Below, in pieces: positions 1 through 8,757 of a stretch of DNA of 64,000 nt. The stretch's first letter is position 1; the number at the start of each line of letters is the position of its first letter. Source of the DNA: Lotus japonicus (Eukaryota; Streptophyta; Magnoliopsida; Fabales; Fabaceae); assembly GCF_012489685.1 (NCBI RefSeq), contig NC_080043.1:48747127-48811126 (forward strand). Direction: 5' to 3'. The position numbers and the translations under genes were made by a program. Below the pieces are notes generated by a model. It was not told the origin of the DNA, searched no databases, and saw nothing but the letters and a program-made list of their open reading frames with translations.

Positions 1-213
1 ATCATCAATTAGAAGCTATGAAATCAAATTAAATTAAAATAACCCCCTTTTCATCTCAGATATTAAAAAAATAAAAAGATGAATTGAAAATCAAACTCAA
101 TCAACCACGGTCAGAGAAACAAAGCCATGGCCATTACTTGTGCATGGGGTCTGAGAAAAAATGCAGAGGTGACGCGCGGCTCCGTGGAGGCGTGGACGCT
201 TGGACGGTGGCTT

Positions 214-362
214 CGTGGACGGAAGAAGGAGACGGAGCGGGCCTGGAAGAGGAGAACGACAGCTCCGTGGACGGAAGAAGGAGACGGAGCAAGAGTGGAA
301 GAGGAGAATGGCAGCTCCGTGGGCGGAAGAAGGAAACGGAGCAGAACTGGAAGAGGAGAAGA
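214..362. repeat. 52-bp tandem repeat, about 2.9 copies
   Basis: The core GGAAGAAGGAGACGGAGC starts at 221, recurs at 273, and recurs with one change at 325, giving a constant 52-bp period. Each unit also carries CTGGAAGAGGAGAA-type sequence. The purine-rich unit reads in a different frame in each copy, which explains the overlapping Arg/Glu-rich open frames. Confidence 0.85.
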
Positions 363-462
363 AAGCCGTGATCTGAAAGTGGAGAAGAAAGTTGTGACCT
401 CAAACCCTAATTCTATTCTAATAACATATATATACCTAAGGATATATCTGGAATTTCACTTA

Positions 463-612
463 TACAAACCGGGTTCGGGTGCGGGTTTAGCCAAACCAAA
501 ACCCGAACCCGAAAACACTTTCAGCAATCGGGTAAAACCCGAACCCGAACCCGAACCCATTAACTCGGGTTTTCACCCAAAAAAATCGGGTCGGGTCGGG
601 TGCCCATGGGTT
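463..612. repeat. CGGGTT / CCCGAA low-complexity repeat with inverted arms
   Basis: CGGGTTCGGGT-type sequence at 468-486 is followed by CCCGAACCCGAA-type runs at 500-560, and then by GGGTCGGGTCGGG at 586-600. The arms are complementary and could fold back. Such tracts often lie in plant transposon ends, but no target-site duplication was found here. Confidence 0.6.
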
Positions 613-939
613 CGGGCTTCTCTGCCATCCCTAATTGTCCTGTAGTACTGCTGTGCTTTTCTTCTTCTAGGCATGTGAGCCGTCAGATAATGCGTTCTTG
701 GTCCGTATGTACTATTTGTCTCCTTTGTCCCATGAATCGCTGCTCCGTGTTGCTCCTGACTCCTCTGCCTTCGGGATCTGTGTTTTCTTGTTGCATGTGC
801 TCCCCCACGACTATTACTAAATAGGTAAGGTGGTTTTTACCTTAAATGAACCTGTTGAGATATATGAGCTCGGGTTGGGCTCGTGATACTTTAACTGAAA
901 GGCATGTCCCCTGATCCGACCAGTTGGGAGGGCACACAA

Positions 940-1165
940 TGTTACGGTTGATAGTGGTTAGACAGTTAAGAAGTTGTTAAATAGCTTGTTGAGTTTGTTA
1001 GAGTCGGTTATGAGTTTGTTAGTTTGTTACGTTTGTTGAATAACAACAGTGTATATAAGCTGTGAAAAGCCATTGTAATATTCATGATTGCAGATGAATA
1101 AACTTCTTCTTCTATTCTCTCTGATTCTCTCTCTGTTCTTCCCTCTTTCTACCCTAATCCTAACA
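940..1165 (+). repeat. 5' LTR of the Reina-like element (226 bp)
   Basis: It begins TGTTACGG and ends CCTAACA directly before a near-match to the initiator-Met primer-binding site. It holds a TATA box at 1052-1058, and 1071-1105 resembles the transcription start and leader region. No second LTR was found, so the ends rest on the TG...CA rule and the primer site only. Confidence 0.7.
1052..1058 (+). promoter_or_regulatory. LTR TATA box
   Basis: TATATAA lies about 110 bp before the LTR end, a usual place for a short plant LTR promoter. Activity is not shown by sequence alone. Confidence 0.55.
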
Positions 1166-1180
1166 TTGGTATCTAGAGCC
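1166..1180 (+). other. Primer-binding site, tRNA-iMet type, mutated
   Basis: TTGGTATCTAGAGCC differs from the usual plant TGGTATCAGAGC site near its middle. It follows the LTR end directly. Confidence 0.7.
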
Positions 1181-1198
1181 TACGATTCTCGGAACGCC

Positions 1199-1900
1199 AT
1201 GGCTGACGCTACACGGTGGCAGAGCGCGATTCGTGAGGCGGAGGAAAGGATCGCAGCAACGATCGAACCCAGCATTGCAACATGCGTGAACTGGAAGAAC
1301 GCATTGAGCTTCAGTTCAATGGCTTCCAGGAGGTGATGAGAGGCATTGGGTTGCAGGTGACGGATTTGACTCAAATGCGACAGACTCGTGGCGGAGGCGA
1401 CGACGAGCACCGTGTCGCTACTCGGTTGACGCGTTTGGATTTCCCAAAGTTCAATCACGACGAATTTGATTCTTGGCTCGCGAAGTGTGAGCGTTTCTTT
1501 GCTTTGGATTCGTCGCCGGAAGGTGATCGAGTTGCAGTTGCTAGCATCGCACTCGATGAGAGCTCGTTTCGATGGTTCCAGAGCTTGGAACAGAGCATAG
1601 AGCACAGTGGGAAGGATGTCTTGGGCGGATTTCGCGGCAGCAATCAAGATCCGATTGGGATTGGAATTTGATTCTCCCATGGAAGAACTCAAGCGTTTGG
1701 CACAAACATGAAGTTTGGATGATTATCAAGAAGCTTTTGATAATCTGATAGGACGCACAAAATTGACAGAAAATCAGAAATTGCAGTGCTATCTTGGAGG
1801 TCTCAATGCAGAACTCAGCAATGTCGTCAAGATGTTCGCTCCTCGAACATTGTTGGAGGCCACGAGAATGGCGAAGCTTTAGGAGAAGAGTTTTGAACTG
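1199..1900 (+). pseudogene. gag of the Reina-like element, frameshifted
   Basis: A gag-type protein starts at the ATG at 1199 (MADATRW) and soon loses frame. The frame beginning at 1282 carries the gag signature RLDFPKFNHDEFDSWLAKCE followed by an FFAL...ESSFRWFQSLE stretch, then ends in a stop at 1671. Similarity resumes in another frame near 1795 and passes an in-frame stop before joining the long frame at 1901. Plant gypsy gag normally forms the particle around the RNA; this copy cannot be read through without several frame changes. Upstream LTR and downstream pol are in the same orientation. Confidence 0.75.
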
Positions 1901-4801
1901 TTGCAGAAGAGAATGGGTCCTGCTTCCAGAAGCTATGGAAGTTGGTCAGAGAAGAAAACTCCAAGTATTTCTGCTGAGAAGAAGGTGTTCCAATCTGACA
2001 AAAGAACTCAACCTGACAATTCGCAGAAGAGTATTCTGGGAAAACCAAACTACACTTTCCAGAAGAAGCTTACTCCAAAGGAGATGGATGAGCATGGAGC
2101 TCAGAATCTCTGCTTCTTTTGCCATGAGAAGTATTCTCCGGGCCATGAGTGTTCTCAAAGAAAGAAGTTACAGGTGTTTTTGATGGAGGTGGATCACATG
2201 GAGCCAGCCAATGAGGAACGAGAAGTGGTACAAGAGGACAATGAAGTTGCACCAAGTGTTCCTACTGTCTCTCTCAATGCTTTACATGGGGATTCATCAG
2301 AAGAACCTATGATGAGGATGACAGGGTGGATTGGGAAGAGGAGGATTTTTGTGCTTATGGATACTGGCAGTACACACAATTTCATTAACCAGAAATTGTG
2401 CCAAGCAGGCATAGTACAATTAAAGCCTCTACAACCTATCCAAATCACAGTAGCAGATGGTGGATTGATACAAGGTGCAGGATGGTGTGAGGATGTCCAC
2501 TGGAAGATGCAAGGTTATAATTTTTCTGCCAATACTATTGCTATACCTCTCACTAGCTGTGATTTAATTTTGGGTATGCAATGGCTGAAACAGTGGGGTA
2601 AAATATCTTGGGATTTTGCTAACTTGGTTATGGAATTTACAATGGGAGATATTCCAGTAAAATTGCATGCTTTTGAGGAAAAGGTTCCTAGGGTAGTTTC
2701 TTCTGCTAAATTGAATCATATGATGTTAGAAGATAAACTCTGTTGTATGTTGCATTTGATTCCTTGTTGTGAGGGCTTAGTCTGCTGTAATCTCACTGCG
2801 GCTGAGAGTTCTCAGGGTGGGGTAGCACATCAACAAGCTTTGTTGTTGCAAGAATTCCAGGATGTGTTTGCAGAACCTAAAGCCTTACCTCCTTTTACGG
2901 GAATTCATGACCATAAGATCTTCTTGAAGGAAGGGTCTAACCCTGTTTCTCTTGGACCTTATAGATATCCACCAGTCCAAAAAGATGTGATAGATAATAT
3001 GGTGAATGAATTATTGGATTCAGGGGTAATTCAACCTAGCTCATCTCCTTTTGCTTCTCCAGTTGTTTTGATTAAGAAAAAAGATGGGAGTTGGAGAATG
3101 TGTGTGGATTATAGGAGGTTGAATGAGATGACGATTAAAGCTAAATTTCCAATTCCACTGGTGGAGGATTTACTAGATGAGTTAGGAGGTGCGACAGTTT
3201 TTTCTAAACTGGATTTGAGGGCTGGGTATCATCAACTGAGAATAAGGCCAGAGGATGTTGAAAAGACAGCTTTTCAAACTCATTCAGGGCAATATGAATA
3301 TGTGGTTATGCCTTTTGGCTTAACCAATGCTCCTTCAATCTTTCAAGGTGCCATGAATTCCATCTTTGCTGCTCAACTCAGGAAAAGTGTCTTGATTTTC
3401 TATGATGACATTCTTGTTTACAGTACCTCTGTGGAAGAACATATTCAACATCTTAGGGCGGTCTTTCCTATTCTTAGAACTCATTCTTTCTTTGTTAAGC
3501 AAAGAAAATGTGCTTTCTTCACTGCCAATGGTGTTTCTACTGATCCAGCTAAGGTACAAGCAGTTCAAGATTGGCCTGAACCTGTCACAATGAAACAGTT
3601 AAGGGGATTTCTGGGCCTTACTGGCTACTATAGGAGGTTTGTCCAGGGGTACAGTATTCTGGAATCTCCCCTTACTGACCTACTTAAAAAGGATAGTTTC
3701 CTATGGACTGAGGCTGCTCATAAGGCATTTCTTCAGCTGAAACAAGCTATGACTGAAGCTCCTGTTTTGGCTATTCCTGATTTGTCCAAACCATTTATGG
3801 TTGAAACATATGCTTCTAGCACAGGCATAGGGGCTGTTTTGCTCCAGAATGCACATCCTCTTGCATTTATCAGTAAGGTTCTTTCCCCTCGGAATAGACT
3901 CCTTTCAGTTTATGATAGAGAGTTGTTGGCAATGGTGCATGCTGTTACAAAATGGCACCAATACTTATCAATTCAGCCCTTCACTATACTCACTGACCAG
4001 CAAAGCTTAAAGTTCTTATTGGAGCAGAGGCTGTGTATTCCAGTTCAATATAGATGGGTTACCAAGCTCATGGGCCTCTCCTATGTCATTCAGTACAAAA
4101 AGGGAAAAGAGAATGTGGTGGCTGATGCATTGTCCAGAGCCACTCATGGAGAACTACTGCAACTTTCAGTTTCTTCTATTTCCACTGAATTGTGGGATTG
4201 CATCCTTAAGGCTTATGCTTCTGGTGCAACACTTCAGCTGCTCAAGGATCAAGTTTTAGCAGGTCCCCTTTCTCATCCTCATTACAAGGTGGTGGATGAT
4301 TTGTTATTCAGGAAGCATAGATTGGTTGTTCCTGCAGATCTGCATGTGAAGGAGTTAATTTTACAGTGGTTACATTCTTCACATCAAGGAGGGCATTCTG
4401 GTATTAAAGCTTCTATCCATAGAATCAAGTCTCTCTTCCATTGGAAGGGATTGAGCAGAGATGTGTCTCTCTTTATCCAAAAGTGTGAGACTTGCTTGAG
4501 ATGCAAGTATGAAACTGTGGCTAAACCTGGCTTGTTGCAACCTTTGCCTATTCCAGGTGGCATATGGCAAAGTATTGCCATGGACTTCATTGACAAGCTG
4601 CCACTGTCCCATGGAAAGGAGACTATTTGGGTCATAGTGGATAGGCTGAGCAAATATGCTCATTTTATTCCTTTATCTCACCCTTATACAGCTCCAAAAC
4701 TTGCTGATATTTTTCTGAAGGAGATCTATAGACTACATGGTGCTCCTGCTAACATTGTTAGTGATAGGGACCCTATTTTTACCAGTACCTTCTGGTCTTA
4801 A
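1901..4801 (+). pseudogene. pol of the Reina-like element, truncated in integrase
   Basis: This is a 966-codon open frame; its first codon is TTG, so it is the continuation of gag rather than a true start. In order it shows a CX2CX7HXC motif near residue 75, aspartic protease (MDTGSTHNFI, about residue 152), reverse transcriptase with FSKLDLRAGYHQL and the YDDIL active site near residue 500, RNase H with a TDQQSLKFLL stretch near 700, an integrase HHCC zinc region near 827-865, and the start of the catalytic core with MDFIDKLP and SDRDPIF. The RNase H catalytic position reads ETYASS where family members have an Asp, so it looks mutated. The frame ends at FTSTFWS then stop; the rest of the integrase core, including its last Glu, and any chromodomain are absent. 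Confidence 0.85.
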
Positions 4802-5532
4802 CTGAACCTAAGTATTACCTAGGTTTTTGTTGGACTTAGAATCGCAAGCACAATTATTGTTGTAGGGTGGGCAGTGTTTTGGCTTAGTTGTAGGTGCTGT
4901 GTATTTCAAAAATGCCTTTTTTATTTTATGGACTTGTAGCACATGCACTTATATACTACATATGTGCTGTTCAACTTACCAATGTGGGTATTTATCGTTT
5001 AACATTCCCTAGAGTCCAACTGGATTAGTCTTATTGGACTTGCTTAATTTTGTTTGGACTTGTACTCAAGCCAAACATCTGAGACCATGTGTGGGCCTGT
5101 GCTCCTTATGTTTGAACTTGAGTCTCGAAGACCCATGACATAACATATTAATTGATAGTTTTTTTTTTCTTTTTATGATTGAGCTCATTCTCTCTTTTTC
5201 TTGTTTTTTTCTTTTTGGACCATGGTAGCTCAAATTAATTTGTGGACTGTTGCACTGTCAAATAGTTTGTCTTACTAAATTGGCATATAAGTTTTGCTTC
5301 CCTTTCCTTCAAGCGAAATTTCAAATTTCTGCCATGGCCTAGGTATGAATTTTTTTGGTTACAAGCCTAGGTATGAATTTGATTGCATGACTTGCATCTG
5401 GCAAACTCTGTTAGACAGCATTTGGATTTCCTATCCAACAATGCCACTGTGTTTTTTATAATTTATACTCTTGTAAATGTAATGATGTGGAAGTTACCCA
5501 ACAAATTTCTCTGATTTTTTTTCTTAAACCAG
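4802..5532. other. AT-rich stretch between the retroelement and the kinase exon
   Basis: No coding exon is seen. I looked for the leucine-rich repeats, malectin-like domain and membrane segment that should precede the kinase and found none. The final bases (5521-5532) form a pyrimidine-rich splice acceptor, so the right part is probably intron of the kinase gene. Confidence 0.5.
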
Positions 5533-7324
5533 CAGAGCTAAGAGGTTTAGATCTTCAAACTGGCTTATTCACCTTACGGCAAATCAAAGCAGCAACTAAC
5601 AACTTTGATATTTCTTTTAAGATTGGAGAGGGAGGGTTCGGTCCTGTTTACAAGGTATTCCAGACGATCTTTGCTTTTATTTGAACATAATTTAATCTAA
5701 TATTGCTGTTACATTTTTCAACTTCCAAAATTAGAAAAAATAGTATAAATGCCAATCCTTGAAATGCAGGGTGTTCTTTCAGATGGCACAGTAGTAGCAG
5801 TTAAGCAGCTTTCTTCTAAATCAAGGCAAGGAAATCGTGAGTTTGTAAATGAGATTGGCATGATTTCTGCTTTGCAACACCCATGTCTAGTTAAGCTCTA
5901 TGGATGTTGTATGGAGAGAGATCAGTTGATGTTGATATATGAATACATGGAAAACAATAGCCTAGCTCGTGCGTTGTTTGGTAATTTTTTTTCTCTAATG
6001 ACAAGTTTGGTTGCTCTTTTAGTAATTTTAATCTTTAATCTTGTAAACAAAGCATATATATGCATCACCGTATTATTATGTTGTCTGATTTCTATGATAA
6101 TTACAAATGAAGCCCAAGAAAAATGTCAATTGAAGTTGGACTGGTCGACAAGGAAGAGGATTTGTGTTGGTATTGCTAGAGGTTTGGCATACCTCCATGA
6201 AGAATCAAGGCTAAAGATAGTTCACAGAGACATCAAGGCCACTAATGTGTTATTGGATAAAGATCTCAATCCAAAGATATCTGATTTTGGTTTAGCCAAG
6301 CTCAAAGATGACCGCTATACCCATATAACCACCAGAGTAGCTGGGACTTAGTAAGCTCTCGTATATTTACTTCTTTTTTTTGTGAAATTTGTTTTATGAT
6401 ATATATGATTTTGTATTTGTGATTTCGTTGTGAAGAAGACGGAAAGAAAAGGAGAGTTATGTCTCCAAATTTAGTTTATCCCACTTATTATGACTTTGAA
6501 GATGTATTATCTGCAGCTAATAAATGAATTTTCAACATTGCAGTGGATATATGGCTCCTGAATATGCAATGCATGGTTATTTGACAGAGAAAGTAGATGT
6601 TTATAGTTTCGGAGTTGTTACCTTGGAAATTGTTAGTGGGAAGAGCAACACCATGAACCGGCCAAAGGAAGAATGTTTCTCTCTTGTTGATTGGGTAATT
6701 CATGCATTTATGAATTTACACTTACTGTGATTTAACAAAATCTGTTGTATTTTCCACAAGAAGTTATCCAACTTTAGTGTCGTCAATGCTGGATTTGAGT
6801 TCCCTGCAGTTAGGATAATCCTACATTCACGCAGTCAAGAAATCTGCACCTTTTGATCAAGATCACGCAGATCAGATTCAATAATTGCGTGAATTTAGGA
6901 TTGCTTTTACCGCAGAGAATCCAAATTCGTCAATGTTTGCTAGTGCCTAATTTCTGTTTGTATTTCATTTTTCCAGGTGCATCTCTTGAAAGAAGAAGGT
7001 AACATAATGGACCTAGTTGATGAGTGGTTGGGTGAAAACTTTAAAAAAGAAGAAGTAATGGTCATGATCAATGTGGCCCTTATATGCACACAAGTTTCTC
7101 CGACGCAGAGGCCCACCATGGTTTCAGTCGTGAGCATGCTTGAAGGCAAAACTGTTGTACGAGAGGTGGTGTCTGACACAAACCAACAGTTTCACCAGCA
7201 GAGAGAACATAATAAGAACCATGAGACTCAAGAAGAGAGCATCTCAATTGATGAAATTGGAGCTTTTATGTCTGATACAGATCTAAATTCCCTCAACATG
7301 GACTATTCTGGCAGTGATCTATAG
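5533..7324 (+). CDS. LRR receptor-like Ser/Thr kinase (At1g53430/RFK1-like, LRR-VIII-2), kinase-domain exons only
   Basis: Five exons with GT-AG introns can be placed: 5533-5654, 5770-5980, 6113-6350, 6544-6694 and 6977-7324 (TAG stop). The frame stays open across all joins. The protein starts mid-gene with [10 protein letters not shown] and [13 protein letters not shown]. It then has every key kinase motif: [11 protein letters not shown] loop, VVAVKQL lysine, [14 protein letters not shown] (RD kinase), [26 protein letters not shown], and a Ser/Asp-rich tail. Family members sit in the plasma membrane and phosphorylate Ser/Thr on partner proteins after sensing a signal outside the cell. The extracellular LRRs, malectin-like domain and membrane helix are missing from the window. 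The gene may be truncated, split by the upstream retroelement, or a cytoplasmic-only derivative. No promoter was identified. The first-exon acceptor could also be three bases later. Confidence 0.88.
6789..6926. mobile_element. MITE-like foldback element in the last kinase intron
   Basis: The arm at 6793-6835 (ATTTGAGTTCCCTGCAG...) is an imperfect reverse complement of 6884-6926 (...CTGCGG/AGAATCCAAAT), with CCTACATTCACGCA matching CCTAAATTCACGCA. The 9-bp word TCGTCAATG occurs directly on both sides (6780-6788 and 6927-6935). A 9-bp duplication is typical of Mutator-type elements. It lies wholly inside the intron 6695-6976, so it does not disturb the coding frame. Confidence 0.6.
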
Positions 7325-8138
7325 GAGTTTCTTCACATTGTAGATCTTATACTTGCATCCACCATTTCTTGCATAATTATAGTTCTTTATAACTTTTATA
7401 GAAGAGTTTACTGAACTTCTGACAGTTAAATAATAAATACCTGTGGGTTTGATTTTTCTTTTTCTAATAATTGGGAGATTCTTTTATGATAATCAAAATA
7501 AAGTCTTTAAGTTTGAAACTCAGATGTTTAGGAAACATTTTTTAGAACAAAGAATGCATGGTTCTATCAAGTCCAAGAATGGTTAATTGTCTAAGCTGAG
7601 AAAGATTCAAGAAGAAATGGAGTTTCCAAATCAAATGAGGAAATGAAGGCTTGTATCGTCGTATATTCAAATTTCATGGTTTGAATTCAATGTAATTAAT
7701 AAATATTGCCCATCTTAGATGTTAGGATGAAGATTCAGATTATTTTAGGGTGCGGAAGTGTCAAATCTGAGATCAATATAATTCAAAGACCTGGGAAGTT
7801 GATATCTGTTTTATTTTCCATATATTCCAAGGACAATTGTTATAGTATGTTAACGATAAGCTAAGAGTTATAGTACGCTCAGGATATATCTTTGAACTTG
7901 AAGTCTCCGACTGAGTCTTGTCCAACACCTTTCCTTCAGCTTGGTGCAAGTGATTAGCATTCAGCATATGCTCATAGTTGGACTTCAGCATTGCAACTTC
8001 AGAGCATTCTTGAATCTTCTATCTCCAAAATGCTCTCAGCATGATCTTAGTATATTTCTCTTGGTAAGGCATAAAGATCAGCAACTTCGAACTTCTTCTA
8101 TGATGTATTCTAGCGATAATCTTTTCAGTAATGATGTA
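7325..8138. other. 3' flank of the kinase gene, nothing further recognised
   Basis: AT-rich sequence following the kinase stop. No clear poly(A) signal was singled out among many AATAAA-like words. A minus-strand 72-codon frame at 7773-7991 has no recognisable motif. No RNA gene is seen. Confidence 0.4.
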
Positions 8139-8140
8139 TA

Positions 8141-8296
8141 CACACCTCATTTTTAAAACACTTCATTTCCACCTCTTTTTGTTTCTATCTCTCTCCTCTT
8201 ACCATCTATCACATCTCATACTTTCTCTCTCTTACTTTTCCTTTTCTTCCTATCTCTCTCATCATTCCACCTCTTCCACCTCAAAAGAGAGGTGTG
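8141..8296. mobile_element. Candidate short MITE with TA duplication
   Basis: CACACCTC at 8141-8148 and its exact complement GAGGTGTG at 8289-8296 are each flanked outside by TA (8139-8140 and 8297-8298). The interior is a CT-rich, low-complexity run. TA duplication suggests a Tc1/mariner-type (Stowaway-like) MITE, but the terminal repeat is short and does not match the usual Stowaway end. Confidence 0.4.
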
Positions 8297-8298
8297 TA

Positions 8299-8757
8299 AG
8301 TAACATTACTCATAATCTTTTCCTCTATGAGTACCTGCAAAATAGTTCAAACAACTAATACAAAAAATTGTATTTGTTTCGTTGTTAATCATCAAAAAAG
8401 GATTTAGAAAGTGATTCTTTGGAATCATATAGTTCCTACTTCATAGAAAGGCAATTTGAAGGCCTCTTGAAGCAATACATGGTGACTCACAAAATTGCTA
8501 GTACAACATATCATTCCCGAATTCGTAGTCAAAAGGAAGTATCGATTAGAGAGATCAAGAAAAAGAAAAACAAAGACCATCTCTAGCACAATTAATGCTC
8601 GAGAAGAATGGTTGAGCAGAATGGGCAATTAATTATTGAAGTTCTCTACAGTGTCTTGTTCTCTCCATTCTTCATTTTTAAAATAGCCATGAAAAATGTG
8701 TGTAGCATTGAATGCATGACACTTTTGTACACTTAGCAGGTACAAAGTAGATGTAGG
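8299..8757. other. Unique-looking spacer, no gene seen
   Basis: No long frame, RNA gene or repeat was recognised. It ends at the putative left end of the hAT element, where GATGTAGG (8750-8757) would be the 8-bp target duplication if the right end were present. Confidence 0.4.

Larger units (their letters stand above)
1..939. other. Repetitive 5' flank without a recognisable gene
   Basis: No convincing gene is seen here. Open frames on both strands across 84-645 come from a tandem repeat whose 52-bp period is not a multiple of three, and from a CGGGTT/CCCGAA-rich tract, so they are unlikely to be coding. From 613 to 939 the sequence is unique-looking, with stops in all frames and no splice pattern I can defend. 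It ends at the putative left LTR boundary at 940. Confidence 0.5.
940..4801 (+). mobile_element. Truncated Ty3/gypsy retrotransposon, Reina-like chromovirus
   Basis: The order is a short LTR (940-1165), a primer-binding site, broken gag, then one long gag-pol frame holding protease, reverse transcriptase, RNase H and the first part of integrase. The frame stops at 4801 inside the integrase core, and no 3' LTR follows. The short LTR and the CX2CX7HXC-type cysteine motif near 2110-2150 fit the Reina group of plant chromoviruses; the clade name is inferred. The element lies just upstream of the kinase exons in the same orientation. Confidence 0.8.

Noticed and set aside
463..612. Telomere-like repeat
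   Set aside because: The unit is CCCGAA-like, not the plant telomere unit CCCTAAA, and the runs are short and opposed.
127..645. Overlapping open frames on both strands, up to 172 codons
   Set aside because: They come from the 52-bp repeat and the CGGGTT tract, which keep frames open by composition.
3335..3568. Minus-strand frames inside the Reina-like pol
   Set aside because: They are antisense shadows of the reverse transcriptase coding frame.
5533..7324. Kinase captured by a transposon
   Set aside because: It keeps five introns and normal splice sites and shows no transposon ends around it.
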